The notes beneath the pieces were generated by a model. It made no database searches. It worked only from the letters and a program-made list of their open reading frames with translations, and had not been told where the DNA came from. A DNA stretch of 64,000 nucleotides. Origin: Marinilabilia salmonicolor JCM 21150. GTDB lineage: Bacteria; Bacteroidota; Bacteroidia; Bacteroidales; Marinilabiliaceae. Position numbers and translations under genes: made by a program. Location: assembly GCF_000259075.1 (NCBI RefSeq), contig NZ_AJKI01000020.1, forward strand, positions 1 to 64,000, given 5' to 3'. Shown here piece by piece: positions 1 to 7,780 of the stretch; positions within the stretch are counted from its first letter, which is position 1; each line of letters starts with the position of its first letter.

Positions 1-32
1 AATTTTTAGACTGTTATTTTATTGATTTTCAA

Positions 33-230
33 TTATTTAACTGTTTTGTCATGTACTAAGGTAACGCATGTTCCATTTTCAAGAGGAATTTCAAATGGTA
101 AGAGTACCATTGTTTGAAAAATTCTATTAGGATTGATACCTAATTTTTTATATACAGGCAAGAAGTCTTTGTCATATACATCTTTATTTAAATGACATCT
201 TTCAAACAGCTTATCAGGATTTTTCTCCAT
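33..230 (-). CDS. Small hypothetical protein (65 aa)
   Basis: A 65-residue open frame lies 41 bases downstream of the MazE-tail-like small gene and reads in the same direction, so the two may be co-transcribed. The protein is rich in charged residues in its first half and has a hydrophobic stretch (TMVLLPFEIPL) in the second. I do not recognise a family. By position it could be the partner of an antitoxin-like protein, but it shows no MazF signature such as the GDIV-like start or the TRP motif, so no toxin role is claimed. No strong ribosome binding site precedes the ATG, which is common in Bacteroidota. It could also be a remnant of a larger gene. Confidence 0.45.
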   Translation of the reverse strand: MEKNPDKLFERCHLNKDVYDKDFLPVYKKLGINPNRIFQTMVLLPFEIPLENGTCVTLVHDKTVK

Positions 231-271
231 TGTGATCTACATCTTTTTTATATGACTAATGTCCATAGGCA

Positions 272-451
272 TTACCATGTCCATTCATTCCCTTCAGAAT
301 CATCAGAAAAATCAAGCATTAACTTGTCATCTCCATTTTCATGGGCTTCCCTGGCTGCTTTATCCCAGCCTTGTCGAACATTCTTTTTTGAAGAATCTCC
401 TGAATTCTCACAGAACTGATCATTCTTCTCTTTTCCCCTTTCTTTTTTCAT
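272..451 (-). CDS. MazE-antitoxin tail-like small protein (59 aa), lacking the DNA-binding domain
   Basis: Translating the minus strand gives a 59-residue protein. Its second half (VRQGWDKAAREAHENGDDKL, then an acidic run ending EWTW) matches the typical C-terminal toxin-binding tail of Bacteroidota MazE-type antitoxins (consensus about W-x-x-x-F-x-x-M-x-x-x-x-D-D-x-L, acidic, ending WEW or WTW). The N-terminal half is a short hydrophilic Lys/Glu/Ser-rich stretch, and the usual AbrB/SpoVT swapped-hairpin DNA-binding domain of about 45 residues is absent. An in-frame TAA lies just before the ATG, so the ORF does not extend upstream in this frame. AGG sits five bases before the ATG as a possible ribosome binding site. 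It may be a stand-alone toxin-neutralising peptide or the remains of a broken antitoxin. Confidence 0.5.
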   Translation of the reverse strand: MKKERGKEKNDQFCENSGDSSKKNVRQGWDKAAREAHENGDDKLMLDFSDDSEGNEWTW

Positions 452-506
452 ACCGCCTTTTTAATATTATTTCCAATTATAGCATTTTTCCGGTAGCAAT
501 ATGCAA

Positions 507-950
507 TCAACCGTTTTTACACATTTGGAGACTTTGCTTATACAGATCGTCTTCAGTTCTCTTTCTGGTTTCCGGGTTAAATCCGGTCAATGTCATTTCA
601 AGGAGACAATGGGCCAGGATCTCTGAAGAGGTAAAATCTCTTAGTGTGGTTTCATTAACGGACATTCCCATCCATTCTTCCCAGGAAGAGAACATCGGAC
701 TATATGATTCCGGGGGATTCGAATTGGTCTCAATCGCTGATAGGTTGATAAAAGACTCGAATTCAGGCTCTTCTTCCTCAATGAAACTTAATAAAATCTC
801 AGAGGTGCTTTTCTGTGGGCGAATTAAGGGCATTTGTTCATAAACTTTTTGATAGCCGGCTTCATTTTTCTTTAGATCCGGGTAAAATGAAAAAAGTTTT
901 TCCCTTACTGACGACCAGGTCGTTTTACGGTATATATCTTTTAAAGTCAT
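507..950 (-). CDS. DUF6557-like hypothetical protein
   Basis: A 147-residue protein is predicted if the internal ATG at 950 (MTLKDIYRKTTW) is used. A longer frame reaches 1025, but its extra 25 residues look unlike the family start. The pattern TLKDIY-W-V-L-YP-GY-KVYEQ resembles the small uncharacterised Bacteroidota family I know as DUF6557; this is recognised from memory, not searched. No signal peptide or membrane segment is visible, so it is probably cytosolic. It heads a minus-strand run with the MazE-tail-like gene about 55 bases downstream, which may reflect a defence or toxin-antitoxin neighbourhood. Function is unknown. Confidence 0.6.
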   Translation of the reverse strand: MTLKDIYRKTTWSSVREKLFSFYPDLKKNEAGYQKVYEQMPLIRPQKSTSEILLSFIEEEEPEFESFINLSAIETNSNPPESYSPMFSSWEEWMGMSVNETTLRDFTSSEILAHCLLEMTLTGFNPETRKRTEDDLYKQSLQMCKNG

Positions 951-1143
951 CGTTAAAAAGGGCTTAATGAGATATAGGTCTGAACAATATTGAATCTCCA
1001 TGTTGACAAAAATCGGCCAGATCAATTACTCAAATTTACATAATCCATTGAATTAGATAACCTTTTAATTTGAAAATTGTCCGTTTGGATTGTCCTTTTT
1101 GAAATTTAAGCATATAATATTGCTACAAATAATACTGAATGAA

Positions 1144-2070
1144 ATGGATGAAGAAAAAAATAAAATTGCTAAAAATTTTGTTGACTATGTAAAGAAGTTT
1201 GACGTTTTAGCCAATGGACGAATCACTTCAACTACAATTGAGCAAAACTTTCATTACTGCAAAAGACAATTCGATAGAATCTTTAAACAGTACTCCAAAT
1301 ACACTCCACTGGAAATTGCAGAAAGATTTAGGTTATTATCCTGTGTAGAAAACATTCATAACGGCCATACATTAGCGGAAACAGCACTTCAATATGACTT
1401 TACACCAGAAGGCCTTTCAAAAGCCATCCGAAGCAAGCTCAATCTTGATGTAAAAAAAATTAAAGGGAAAAAGCTTGAGATTGATAAACATATAAAAATA
1501 AGCAATACCATGGTCCAATTAGATCAGTATAAACACCAACTAAAAAAAGAAGTGTTTATGGAAATATTAGAGGCTTTAGAGGAGGAAAAGATTTTAAAAA
1601 TGATCACAACAAAAGATCCTCACCCTGAATCAATGAATGAAGTCGAATTACACTTTGATTTTAAGAAAATCACAAAAATCTTAATGAAATTTGATGGCTA
1701 CAGAATAAGCAAAAAAGATTATCAAAATCTGGATTTACAAGAAAGTGTTGTAATATTAGCCATCTGTAAAAAAGAGTCAGACTCTGAAAATTACCAGTTT
1801 GAACTACGGGAAAGTGAACTGGCATCGTACATTTTCATTCTTGGTTTCTTCTTTAATATTGAATCATTGAATCTTAAAAATGATTTTTACACATTCATTT
1901 TATCAGATGAGTTAAGAATCATTCTGGACAGCCTTAAGGAAATAGAAGAAGTTACAAAGGAAACTTTTGACATCATATTAACGACAACTATCAAAAAAGA
2001 TAATGTTATAGTTGAGTTTAACCCCATGTTTAAAGAAATGATGATAGAATTCAAAAATCCTAATCAATAG
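1144..2070 (+). CDS. AraC-type helix-turn-helix protein with unknown C-terminal domain
   Basis: A 308-residue cytosolic protein results when ATG 1144 (MDEEKNK) is taken as the start; the frame is open from 1090. Residues about 30-100 fit an AraC-type double helix-turn-helix: an RQFDRIFKQY motif, then TPLEIAERFRL, a GHTLAETAL helix and a second recognition region before SKAIRSKL. Unusually for the AraC family this domain is N-terminal. The remaining about 200 residues are Lys/Glu/Ile-rich and show no effector domain I recognise. Base composition is extremely AT-rich (12 G+C in the 60 bases from 1441), unlike the genes after 4 kb, which suggests acquired DNA. It is probably a transcription regulator; target and signal are unknown. 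Confidence 0.6.
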   Translation: MDEEKNKIAKNFVDYVKKFDVLANGRITSTTIEQNFHYCKRQFDRIFKQYSKYTPLEIAERFRLLSCVENIHNGHTLAETALQYDFTPEGLSKAIRSKLNLDVKKIKGKKLEIDKHIKISNTMVQLDQYKHQLKKEVFMEILEALEEEKILKMITTKDPHPESMNEVELHFDFKKITKILMKFDGYRISKKDYQNLDLQESVVILAICKKESDSENYQFELRESELASYIFILGFFFNIESLNLKNDFYTFILSDELRIILDSLKEIEEVTKETFDIILTTTIKKDNVIVEFNPMFKEMMIEFKNPNQ

Positions 2071-2187
2071 ATCGCTGCCTTATCATATTCCTCATTTTTG
2101 TTTTCCTGTTCCTAAAAACCATAAGGGAACAAATGCTCAACCGCTGAAATTAATCTCAAAAGCCCCAATGAATAATCAGGGATTTAC

Positions 2188-2195
2188 TATTTTTG
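2188..2195 (+). promoter_or_regulatory. Putative -7 promoter element (TATTTTTG)
   Basis: This is an exact match to the Bacteroidota -7 consensus TAnnTTTG. It lies about 220 bases before the start of the zinc-ribbon gene at 2416. No convincing -33 TTTG is visible at the usual spacing, so confidence is limited. If used, it yields a leader of about 210 bases containing the foldable segments annotated next. Confidence 0.35.
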
Positions 2196-2283
2196 TAAAA
2201 CTAAATAGATAATGGCATTGCGTCACTAAAGCTTCTCCACAGAAAAACGACCAATTTTAACTGAAAGAGAGGAGCCAGAAAGT

Positions 2284-2395
2284 GAACGCACCTGATATGG
2301 GTGTGTTCCTTTCGCTGATCTAATTCTTTCAGGTGCTTGGTCGTACCTTCTGTGATTAGATATAGCGGAGGTTCACACCCACATTTTTTTGTGGG
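2284..2395 (+). promoter_or_regulatory. Foldable leader with mutually exclusive stems upstream of the 2416 gene
   Basis: Four segments can pair in alternative ways. GAACGCACC (2284-2292) pairs with GGTGTGTTC (2300-2308, one G-T pair). The same second segment (GGGTGTG, 2299-2305) pairs instead with CACACCC (2374-2380), supported by an inner stem of ATCTAAT (2318-2324) with ATTAGAT (2355-2361) and CGCT with AGCG. The end of the third segment, CCCACA (2378-2383), pairs with TGTGGG (2390-2395), 20 bases before the ATG. Such competing A:B, B:C and C:D stems are typical of attenuators and riboswitches. No known riboswitch class is recognised. It could instead be a relic of a palindromic element. 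Confidence 0.4.
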
Positions 2396-2415
2396 CTTCC
2401 AAAAACTCACTATTT

Positions 2416-3555
2416 ATGCGAAAGATAAAATCGATTCCTCCGGAAGTTCATCCCGATTTGTCAGATCTATCAGTTGAAGAACTCGAGAATTTGCGTGTGG
2501 ATTACCTCGAAAATGGTCTATATGGAAATGCCCTCATAAAGAAATACAATTTAAAAAAGGTAAGACCCAATCTAATAAAGTTGCGCCTACCTCCTATCAT
2601 AGATTATGGTATCGTTTGTCCGGATTGCAGTGTATATGCTCATAAAAAACTTGAAATGGGCAATACAGGTTATGACACCCCGTACTGTCCACTATGCAAA
2701 AGAAAGTTATCAGACAAGGAAAACAGAGATCTAGACTGCACTCAAGACACAAATACGGATACCGTGTATCCGGGGTTCTTTTTAGATCACATGGACGATC
2801 CTCAATTCTTTGAAAGATTAGTGAACACCCCTTATGTAATAAAGAGAATAGACGAACACAAATTCCCGGAATTAACATTTGAACAAAAGGTATTTATTAG
2901 CGCACTTGCTAAGTTCTCGATTGAAGAGGATATGTCAACAATAGTGCTTTTAAACGCCATGAAAAGAAGAATATCGCCACAATATAAATGGTTAATGAAT
3001 ATTCTGAAAGAATTAAACCTGGGCAATTTCTTCTATGAATTGTCAGAGAAGTATGTTATAACTATAGACAGGAACATTACAGACTATTTATTTAGCCCTC
3101 ATGACTTTTTTGAGGCATCAGCAGAAGAAATACTCAATTTTTGGGAGAAGCTCAATTATTACGAAGCTGCTGAATATTACCTGGACAAAATGGAGGATGT
3201 AAATTTTCACACAAAAATCGGCGCCAAAACGGAAACCATTCTTAAAACTCTGGTATCAGAATTTAGCATTGGCCAGATTTGGGCTATAATCCACAAATCA
3301 ATTCAGGGAGGTTGCGAATTTTTTGCTAAAAACGGAGGGGACAGGGCTTACGCTACCAATTCGGTGATCGGTGCATGTCAACGTAAAGCCGATTATTATA
3401 AATCATCAGAATACCGATTGATACCATACAGCCGACCCTGGCTGGTAAGAAGATCTGATATAAGCTACTACTTCTTTGATACTCTCCTTGGAATTGGTGA
3501 AGAAAACACAAAGCTGCTCCCGTCTATTAAAACTATTCAAGCTATAATTTCTTAA
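2416..3555 (+). CDS. Hypothetical protein with a zinc-ribbon-like four-cysteine motif
   Basis: A 379-residue protein is predicted from ATG 2416 (MRKIKSIPPEV); an in-frame ATG at 2389 would add nine residues. Residues about 1-55 resemble a short helical DNA-binding-like segment (LSVEELENLRVDYLENGLYG). Two cysteine pairs, C68-x2-C71 and C91-x2-C94, are placed like a zinc ribbon. The rest is helical and aromatic-rich without a recognised fold. No signal peptide or membrane segment is seen. It stands alone between a long structured leader and the tRNA-Pro region, in AT-rich DNA. I do not recognise the family; nucleic-acid binding is a guess from the cysteine motif only. Confidence 0.55.
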   Translation: MRKIKSIPPEVHPDLSDLSVEELENLRVDYLENGLYGNALIKKYNLKKVRPNLIKLRLPPIIDYGIVCPDCSVYAHKKLEMGNTGYDTPYCPLCKRKLSDKENRDLDCTQDTNTDTVYPGFFLDHMDDPQFFERLVNTPYVIKRIDEHKFPELTFEQKVFISALAKFSIEEDMSTIVLLNAMKRRISPQYKWLMNILKELNLGNFFYELSEKYVITIDRNITDYLFSPHDFFEASAEEILNFWEKLNYYEAAEYYLDKMEDVNFHTKIGAKTETILKTLVSEFSIGQIWAIIHKSIQGGCEFFAKNGGDRAYATNSVIGACQRKADYYKSSEYRLIPYSRPWLVRRSDISYYFFDTLLGIGEENTKLLPSIKTIQAIIS

Positions 3556-3773
3556 TGGAAACAAGCAATATTTTAATGTCGGAAAAAGATAGAATAGGGG
3601 TTTACAATAAGGATGTATCAAAATGTGTGCTCTGTAAACCGGCAGTAAACCAACAACACATTAACAACTAACACATTAACCCTTCAAGTTTACAGGTTTA
3701 CAAGTTTACAGTCAAAACATACCTCTATAGAAGAACAAAGATTACTTTTCTTAAAAATGTAGGGTGAAAAAAA

Positions 3774-3808
3774 AATGGCATCACAATTTTAATGGCACTA
3801 TAATGGCA
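3774..3808. repeat. Three short direct repeats (AATGGCA) near the tRNA-Pro 3' end
   Basis: AATGGCA occurs at 3774-3780, 3791-3797 and 3802-3808. They lie just beyond the terminator of tRNA-Pro, on the side where an element integrated into the tRNA 3' end would sit. They could be integrase arm sites, but no integrase gene is present in the window, so this is only suggestive. Confidence 0.3.
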
Positions 3809-3818
3809 CCACAAACAA

Positions 3819-3850
3819 AAAAGGGTTAGCACCAACAGCGCTAACCCTTT
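3819..3850 (-). terminator. Rho-independent terminator of tRNA-Pro
   Basis: AAAGGGTTAGC (3820-3830) and GCTAACCCTTT (3840-3850) form a perfect 11-bp stem with a 9-base loop. Read on the minus strand it is followed by a T-rich run, placing it directly downstream of tRNA-Pro. Confidence 0.85.
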
Positions 3851-3862
3851 CATTTTCAATAG

Positions 3863-3937
3863 TCGGGATGAGAAGATTCGAACTTCCGACCCCTCGCCCC
3901 CCAGACGAGTACTCTAACCGGACTGAGCTACATCCCG
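3863..3937 (-). tRNA. tRNA-Pro (anticodon GGG)
   Basis: On the minus strand CGGGATG (acceptor) pairs with CATCCCG, followed by the discriminator A; no CCA is encoded. TAGCTCAGTCCGG forms the D-arm, and GTTCGAATC is the T-loop signature. The anticodon stem CTCGT/GCGAG encloses the loop CTGGGGG, giving anticodon GGG (proline). The 3' end faces the AT-rich accessory region at low coordinates, the orientation expected if that region entered through the tRNA. Confidence 0.95.
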
Positions 3938-4187
3938 AACAATTATGTGGTCTTATTTTTAAGACGGTGCAAAGATAACCAAATTGGAGGTCTCTGCAAG
4001 AGCCGAAAGCCAAAAAATGTGTTTTTTTTGAGGGAACAGAAACGACTCCTTTGATTTTAAAAAAGTTACAATTTCCTTTTATCAATAAAAAAAAGATCGT
4101 TAAGAAACATTATCTTTACGTATCTGAGATAAGAGAAACAATACAATTCAAGAATAACCGAATAAAATCATCTAAACCCATTTTAAT

Positions 4188-4859
4188 ATGATTGACACAG
4201 AAGCTTTCAAAAGAATGTCTTACGGACTGTATGTAGTTTGTTCGGGCAATCAAAAAAACGGTAACGGCTATATTTCAAACAGTGTATTTCAGGTAACTGC
4301 CCGCCCGGCCCAAATAGCTGCCTGCTGCCATAAAGACAATCATACTACGGGAATCATTGAAAAAACCGGAAGTTTTTCCATTTCTGTTCTTCACAACGAA
4401 GCTAAAACATCGGTTATTGACAAGTTCGGCTATCAAAGTGGTGCAGATATTGATAAACTCAAAGAGATGAATGTGGAGTACGGCGGCACAGGAGTACCCA
4501 TCCTCCTCAACGAGGCCATAGCATGGATGGAGTGTAAAGTTGTAAAAACAGTTGACGCGGGAACACATCTGATTTTTATTGGCGAAGTGTTGCAGACTGA
4601 ATTACTGGATGAAACAAAACCGGCTATGACCTACGCAGAATTTAAAGAAAAAAAACAACGGACAGCGCCTTCCAATGCCCCAACCCACATTGATGAACCG
4701 GAATCATCTGACACAAAAAAGACAGGCGATAAATATGAGTGCCAGCAATGCGGATTTGTTTACGAAAACGAGAAGGAAGGCACTCCCTTTGAAGAATTAC
4801 CCGACGATTGGAAGTGCCCGGTTTGCGGTGCACCAAAATCAAAATTCAAAGCTATTTAG
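4188..4859 (+). CDS. Flavin reductase-rubredoxin fusion protein (high-molecular-weight rubredoxin type)
   Basis: The 223-residue protein has an N-terminal FMN-binding flavin-reductase (flavoredoxin) domain at about residues 1-155, including the family pattern [10 protein letters not shown] and the GHxxxxxID-like [12 protein letters not shown] region. A hydrophilic linker leads to a C-terminal rubredoxin with C185-x2-C188 and C210-x2-C213 plus the typical YENEKEG and [13 protein letters not shown] segments. Such fusions are known in anaerobes as high-molecular-weight rubredoxins that pass electrons from NAD(P)H to flavodiiron oxygen or nitric oxide reductases. No flavodiiron gene is in this window. 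Cytosolic, single-gene unit. The last base of its stop codon is the first base of a palindromic repeat element. Confidence 0.9.
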   Translation: MIDTEAFKRMSYGLYVVCSGNQKNGNGYISNSVFQVTARPAQIAACCHKDNHTTGIIEKTGSFSISVLHNEAKTSVIDKFGYQSGADIDKLKEMNVEYGGTGVPILLNEAIAWMECKVVKTVDAGTHLIFIGEVLQTELLDETKPAMTYAEFKEKKQRTAPSNAPTHIDEPESSDTKKTGDKYECQQCGFVYENEKEGTPFEELPDDWKCPVCGAPKSKFKAI

Positions 4860-4981
4860 TGTCTGTCCATAAAATACCATTTACTACGTTACGCTTGTCC
4901 GAAAAGTACTCATTTACCAAAAGTAAACTCCGTATTTTTGGACTTCGCAAGCCTTGTAACTGGCACTTGCTGATCAGACAC
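4859..4981. repeat. Palindromic interspersed repeat, family A, copy 1 (123 bp)
   Basis: It is bounded by GTGTCTG and CAGACAC. Inside, GTTACGCTTGTCCGAAAA can pair with the later TTTTTGGACTTCGCAAG...GTAAC segment, giving a long imperfect hairpin. A close relative of the same length and order lies at 17714-17835, sharing segments such as CTTCGCAAGCCTTGTAACTG. It is non-coding, with no transposase nearby; it looks like a MITE or REP-like element. Confidence 0.75.
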
Positions 4982-5012
4982 ATAACTAAAAACAAACTCT
5001 GTTTAACTCATT

Positions 5013-5047
5013 AAAAACCCGGGAAGCAACAGCCAACCGGTTTTTTT
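5013..5047 (+). terminator. Rho-independent terminator
   Basis: AAAACCcGG and CCGGTTTT form a stem around GAAGCAACAGCC and are followed by a T-run (5040-5047). It lies downstream of the flavin reductase-rubredoxin gene and its trailing repeat. Confidence 0.7.
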
Positions 5048-5113
5048 ATGAGATAAACATGCGCGCGCCATCTCTGTACAAAATAGTTTTGTAGATTTGC
5101 CAAAATTTTTTTG

Positions 5114-6340
5114 ATGTACTCCAGACTTTTCTTTTTCAATCCCACCAACGAAATGGCCATAGCAAATGGTGAAGTTTCCTACATGCCTCCCCGCCATCTG
5201 CATCATTTTGAAATGGATATGGCTGCACTGCCCTGGTTGTTGGGCAACGAAAAAGATTACATCCTGGTCAGACAAAAAGGGGGAAATTCCATACAGCATC
5301 TGGAACCTTTCAATTGGAACTTGCCCACTTTAGTTTCATCGCCGGAAGAGATCTCCTCAAAAGACCGTCACAACCTATGGTTCTCTCCCTGGGGCTGGAG
5401 TCCTGCTGTTTACAGACATTTTAAACCCTGGATGTCGTTCAGCCACCCTGAGTGGTCTTTGCATCCGTTTGCCATCTGGCAAAAAGATCTTGCAAATATT
5501 TTAAGCAGAGCAACAAGTTATCAGCTATTGAAAAAGATTTATGACATAAAAAAGGCCAACCGATCTGCATATCCCCTGATTACCATTCCGGATTTGCCAA
5601 TGGAGATTCTTGATGAAAAGAACCTTTCGACCATACTCACGGAGCTGTCTCCCCCACTGATTGTCAAAACACCCTTCAGTGCATCAGGGAGGGGCCTTTT
5701 CAGAATACGAACTGAAGAAGATGCCCCTGAAAAATCCCCATGGATAAAAGGAATGCTAAAAAAACAGGGAAAGATATATGTTGAAAAGATGCTTAAAAAA
5801 ATTCAGGATGTATCTTTTCAATTTTATATGAATCCGGATGAGATTAGCTTTCTGGGACATAATTTTTTCTACGCGGAGGCATCAGGCCAATTTGCCGGTT
5901 GCGCCATTGGAGACCCCGAATCTCCCTCGCCTATGCTCCAGGATAAGAAGTTGATATCTGAGGCCATAGAACAAGCCTCCGGTCTTCTGTACAAAGGTAT
6001 TTCAGAGATAAAACTCAACAAGCAATACACAGGTCCTGCTGGAATTGACGGAATATTCGTTGATGATAACGGAAAGCTAAAGTTACAACCCTGTCTGGAG
6101 ATAAATCTGCGATACAACATGGGATATGCCAATGTTCTTTTTAAGCAAAAGATGCATTCCGAAGCAAAAGGAATGTGGAAAACCGGCATCTTTACTAAAG
6201 AAAAATGGAAAGAGTTTTGCCAAAAAGAGGCCACAAGTCACCCGGTCAAAACACTTGACGGCAAGCCCATTAAGGGATTCATCCCATTTGTTGACCCAGC
6301 CGGGGATAAACTTTTTGGTGCCTGGTTACATTTGCGATAA
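5114..6340 (+). CDS. ATP-grasp-like hypothetical protein
   Basis: ATG 5114 gives 408 residues; an in-frame TTG just before it is ignored. The N-terminus (YSRLFFFNPTNEMAIANG) is typical of a conserved Bacteroidota protein of unknown function. About residues 180-200 hold an ATP-grasp-like nucleotide loop (IVKTPFSASGRGLFRI). Near the C-terminal third GIDGIFVDDNG is followed by PCLEINLRYNMGY, which matches the metal-binding E-x-N signature of ATP-grasp ligases. No signal peptide. It probably catalyses an ATP-dependent carboxylate-amine or similar ligation, but neither substrate nor partner can be named. It converges on the patatin gene with one base between the two. Confidence 0.7.
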   Translation: MYSRLFFFNPTNEMAIANGEVSYMPPRHLHHFEMDMAALPWLLGNEKDYILVRQKGGNSIQHLEPFNWNLPTLVSSPEEISSKDRHNLWFSPWGWSPAVYRHFKPWMSFSHPEWSLHPFAIWQKDLANILSRATSYQLLKKIYDIKKANRSAYPLITIPDLPMEILDEKNLSTILTELSPPLIVKTPFSASGRGLFRIRTEEDAPEKSPWIKGMLKKQGKIYVEKMLKKIQDVSFQFYMNPDEISFLGHNFFYAEASGQFAGCAIGDPESPSPMLQDKKLISEAIEQASGLLYKGISEIKLNKQYTGPAGIDGIFVDDNGKLKLQPCLEINLRYNMGYANVLFKQKMHSEAKGMWKTGIFTKEKWKEFCQKEATSHPVKTLDGKPIKGFIPFVDPAGDKLFGAWLHLR

Positions 6341-6341
6341 C

Positions 6342-7232
6342 TCAGACTTGAGTTTCCTGCTCTTCAATCTTATCTTTTTTAAGCACCGGAGCAAGTTCCT
6401 CTTTTATCAATTTAAGTGTGGCTTTATACCCTACTTCCACAAGATCATCTATCCGGTCAAAATCGAAAAAGGTAAACCCCTTCATCTCTTCCGGTTCGAT
6501 TACAAAATCACAAAGTTTACGACTCTCAACCACATTTTGCTCAATTCCCAGACTAAAAGCACGCTGCGCAATATCTTTCATCCCTTCTATGTCCTTCATG
6601 GGGCCGTTGTAATTCACATGCACCCCTATTAAAGTCTGACATTTGTCTTTAATAGACTGGGCCGGAAGATTGTCAAACAAACCACCATCAATGTAGGTAA
6701 CACCGTCAATCACCTGTGGCAAGATTATTACCGGAACGGAACATGAAGCAAGAACAAAATCAATAAGGGGACCTTTTTCTCCTTTGACCTCATTTTTTCC
6801 ATCGGTAATATTGGCAACTGACAAATAAAAAGGCTTTTTAAGGGCAGAAAAATCATCCTTCTCAATTTTATTTTTGAGAATCTTTTTTACAGCATCCAAC
6901 TCAAAAAAGCCTTTTTGCCCAATCCGAAGCGAGACCAAATTATAAATCTTTTCCTTTTTCACAACTTCAAGAATCTGATCGGGACTGTAACCGGCGGCAT
7001 ACAGCACGCCAATCAGGGCCCCCATGCTGGTTCCGGAAACAATATCGGGTGACATCCCGTTTTCATCAAGCGCCCTGAGTACGCCAATGTGGGCAAACCC
7101 TCTGGCACTGCCACCACTAAGAGCAATACCAATATCATGATCGTACTTGTTTTCAATCGGGACAACAACTTTTTCGGGGTCTGCGTCCTCAGATTTATTT
7201 TTCTCTTTAGAGAACCAATTAAACCAACCCAT
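6342..7232 (-). CDS. Patatin-like phospholipase family protein
   Basis: A 296-residue cytosolic protein with the patatin hydrolase signature: oxyanion loop GGSARG at residues 40-45, nucleophile elbow GTSMG with Ser69, and catalytic DGG motif with Asp182. The start ATG at 7232 (MGWFNWFSK) is preferred over 7244 because the extra four residues add nothing to the family. The aromatic, basic N-terminus could touch the membrane. Length fits the bacterial RssA/YchK-like subgroup of short patatins. It probably hydrolyses acyl esters of phospholipids; the physiological substrate is not deducible. Confidence 0.9.
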   Translation of the reverse strand: MGWFNWFSKEKNKSEDADPEKVVVPIENKYDHDIGIALSGGSARGFAHIGVLRALDENGMSPDIVSGTSMGALIGVLYAAGYSPDQILEVVKKEKIYNLVSLRIGQKGFFELDAVKKILKNKIEKDDFSALKKPFYLSVANITDGKNEVKGEKGPLIDFVLASCSVPVIILPQVIDGVTYIDGGLFDNLPAQSIKDKCQTLIGVHVNYNGPMKDIEGMKDIAQRAFSLGIEQNVVESRKLCDFVIEPEEMKGFTFFDFDRIDDLVEVGYKATLKLIKEELAPVLKKDKIEEQETQV

Positions 7233-7285
7233 CCTATTGATCATTAGGTAAAACTTCTGATTTACAATGAAAAGGTAAAATTATC

Positions 7286-7323
7286 AAAAAAGGGAAAAAC
7301 AACCAATTTGTTTTTCCCTTTTT
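7286..7323 (-). terminator. Rho-independent terminator of the 7355-7552 gene
   Basis: AAAAAGGGAAAAACA and TGTTTTTCCCTTTTT form a stem of about 15 bp with a short loop. It lies directly downstream of the small minus-strand gene at 7355-7552 and upstream of the patatin gene. Confidence 0.75.
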
Positions 7324-7354
7324 AACGAACCTGTAAAAACGATGTCTCATTCAT

Positions 7355-7552
7355 TTATTTCTCCACTGAGTACATAATCAATGCAGAATAGGTGTTAACT
7401 CCCTGGCTTGAATGCGACGAATACTCAAGATCAAGAATCTGTTCAGGAGTAATTTCCTCCTCCTGCAAAAATGAATTCATTTGATCATCAAGAGACATAT
7501 CGTAATCATCCAATCCGGTATACTGAAAGTGTTTGGTAAAAACTTTTTTCAT
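7355..7552 (-). CDS. Small acidic hypothetical protein (65 aa)
   Basis: A 65-residue protein starts MKKVFTKHFQY and is rich in Asp, Glu and Ser (DDYDMSLDDQM, LQEEEITPEQIL). It has its own terminator downstream and about 230 bases of non-coding DNA upstream, supporting a real monocistronic gene. No domain is recognised and no signal peptide or membrane segment is visible. Confidence 0.55.
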   Translation of the reverse strand: MKKVFTKHFQYTGLDDYDMSLDDQMNSFLQEEEITPEQILDLEYSSHSSQGVNTYSALIMYSVEK

Positions 7553-7730
7553 AGGTACATTAAATTAAAAAATTAAACCGATTCCGTAAATAACCTAATT
7601 GACTCCACAATCAATAAGTTTAATTTCTTGTACGCAGAAAAGTGCTTTTTGATTCAAAAAAAGAGCAGATGATCTTCATTTTTTTGACAAACACTTATAA
7701 GTGATTGCTATATAATGGATTTCAAGCAAA

Positions 7731-7760
7731 AAGGCCGGAAACAATGCTGTAACCGGCCTT
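7731..7760 (-). terminator. Rho-independent terminator of the 7781-8062 gene
   Basis: AAGGCCGG (7731-7738) pairs with CCGGCCTT (7753-7760). On the minus strand the stem is followed by a T-rich stretch. It sits 20 bases after the stop of the 93-residue gene. Confidence 0.8.
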
Positions 7761-7780
7761 TACAAACAATCAAAATCAGA

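Noticed and set aside
192-843. Overlapping plus-strand open frames at the left edge
   Set aside because: They are antisense to the MazE-tail-like and DUF6557-like genes, have no family pattern and unnatural composition.
3798-4085. Minus-strand open frame across the tRNA-Pro gene
   Set aside because: It reads through the tRNA and its terminator, which are certain; it is a chance frame.
7684-7700. TTGACAAACAC resembling the end of family A repeats
   Set aside because: Only one end matches; no second end or foldable interior is present, so it is probably chance or a worn fragment.
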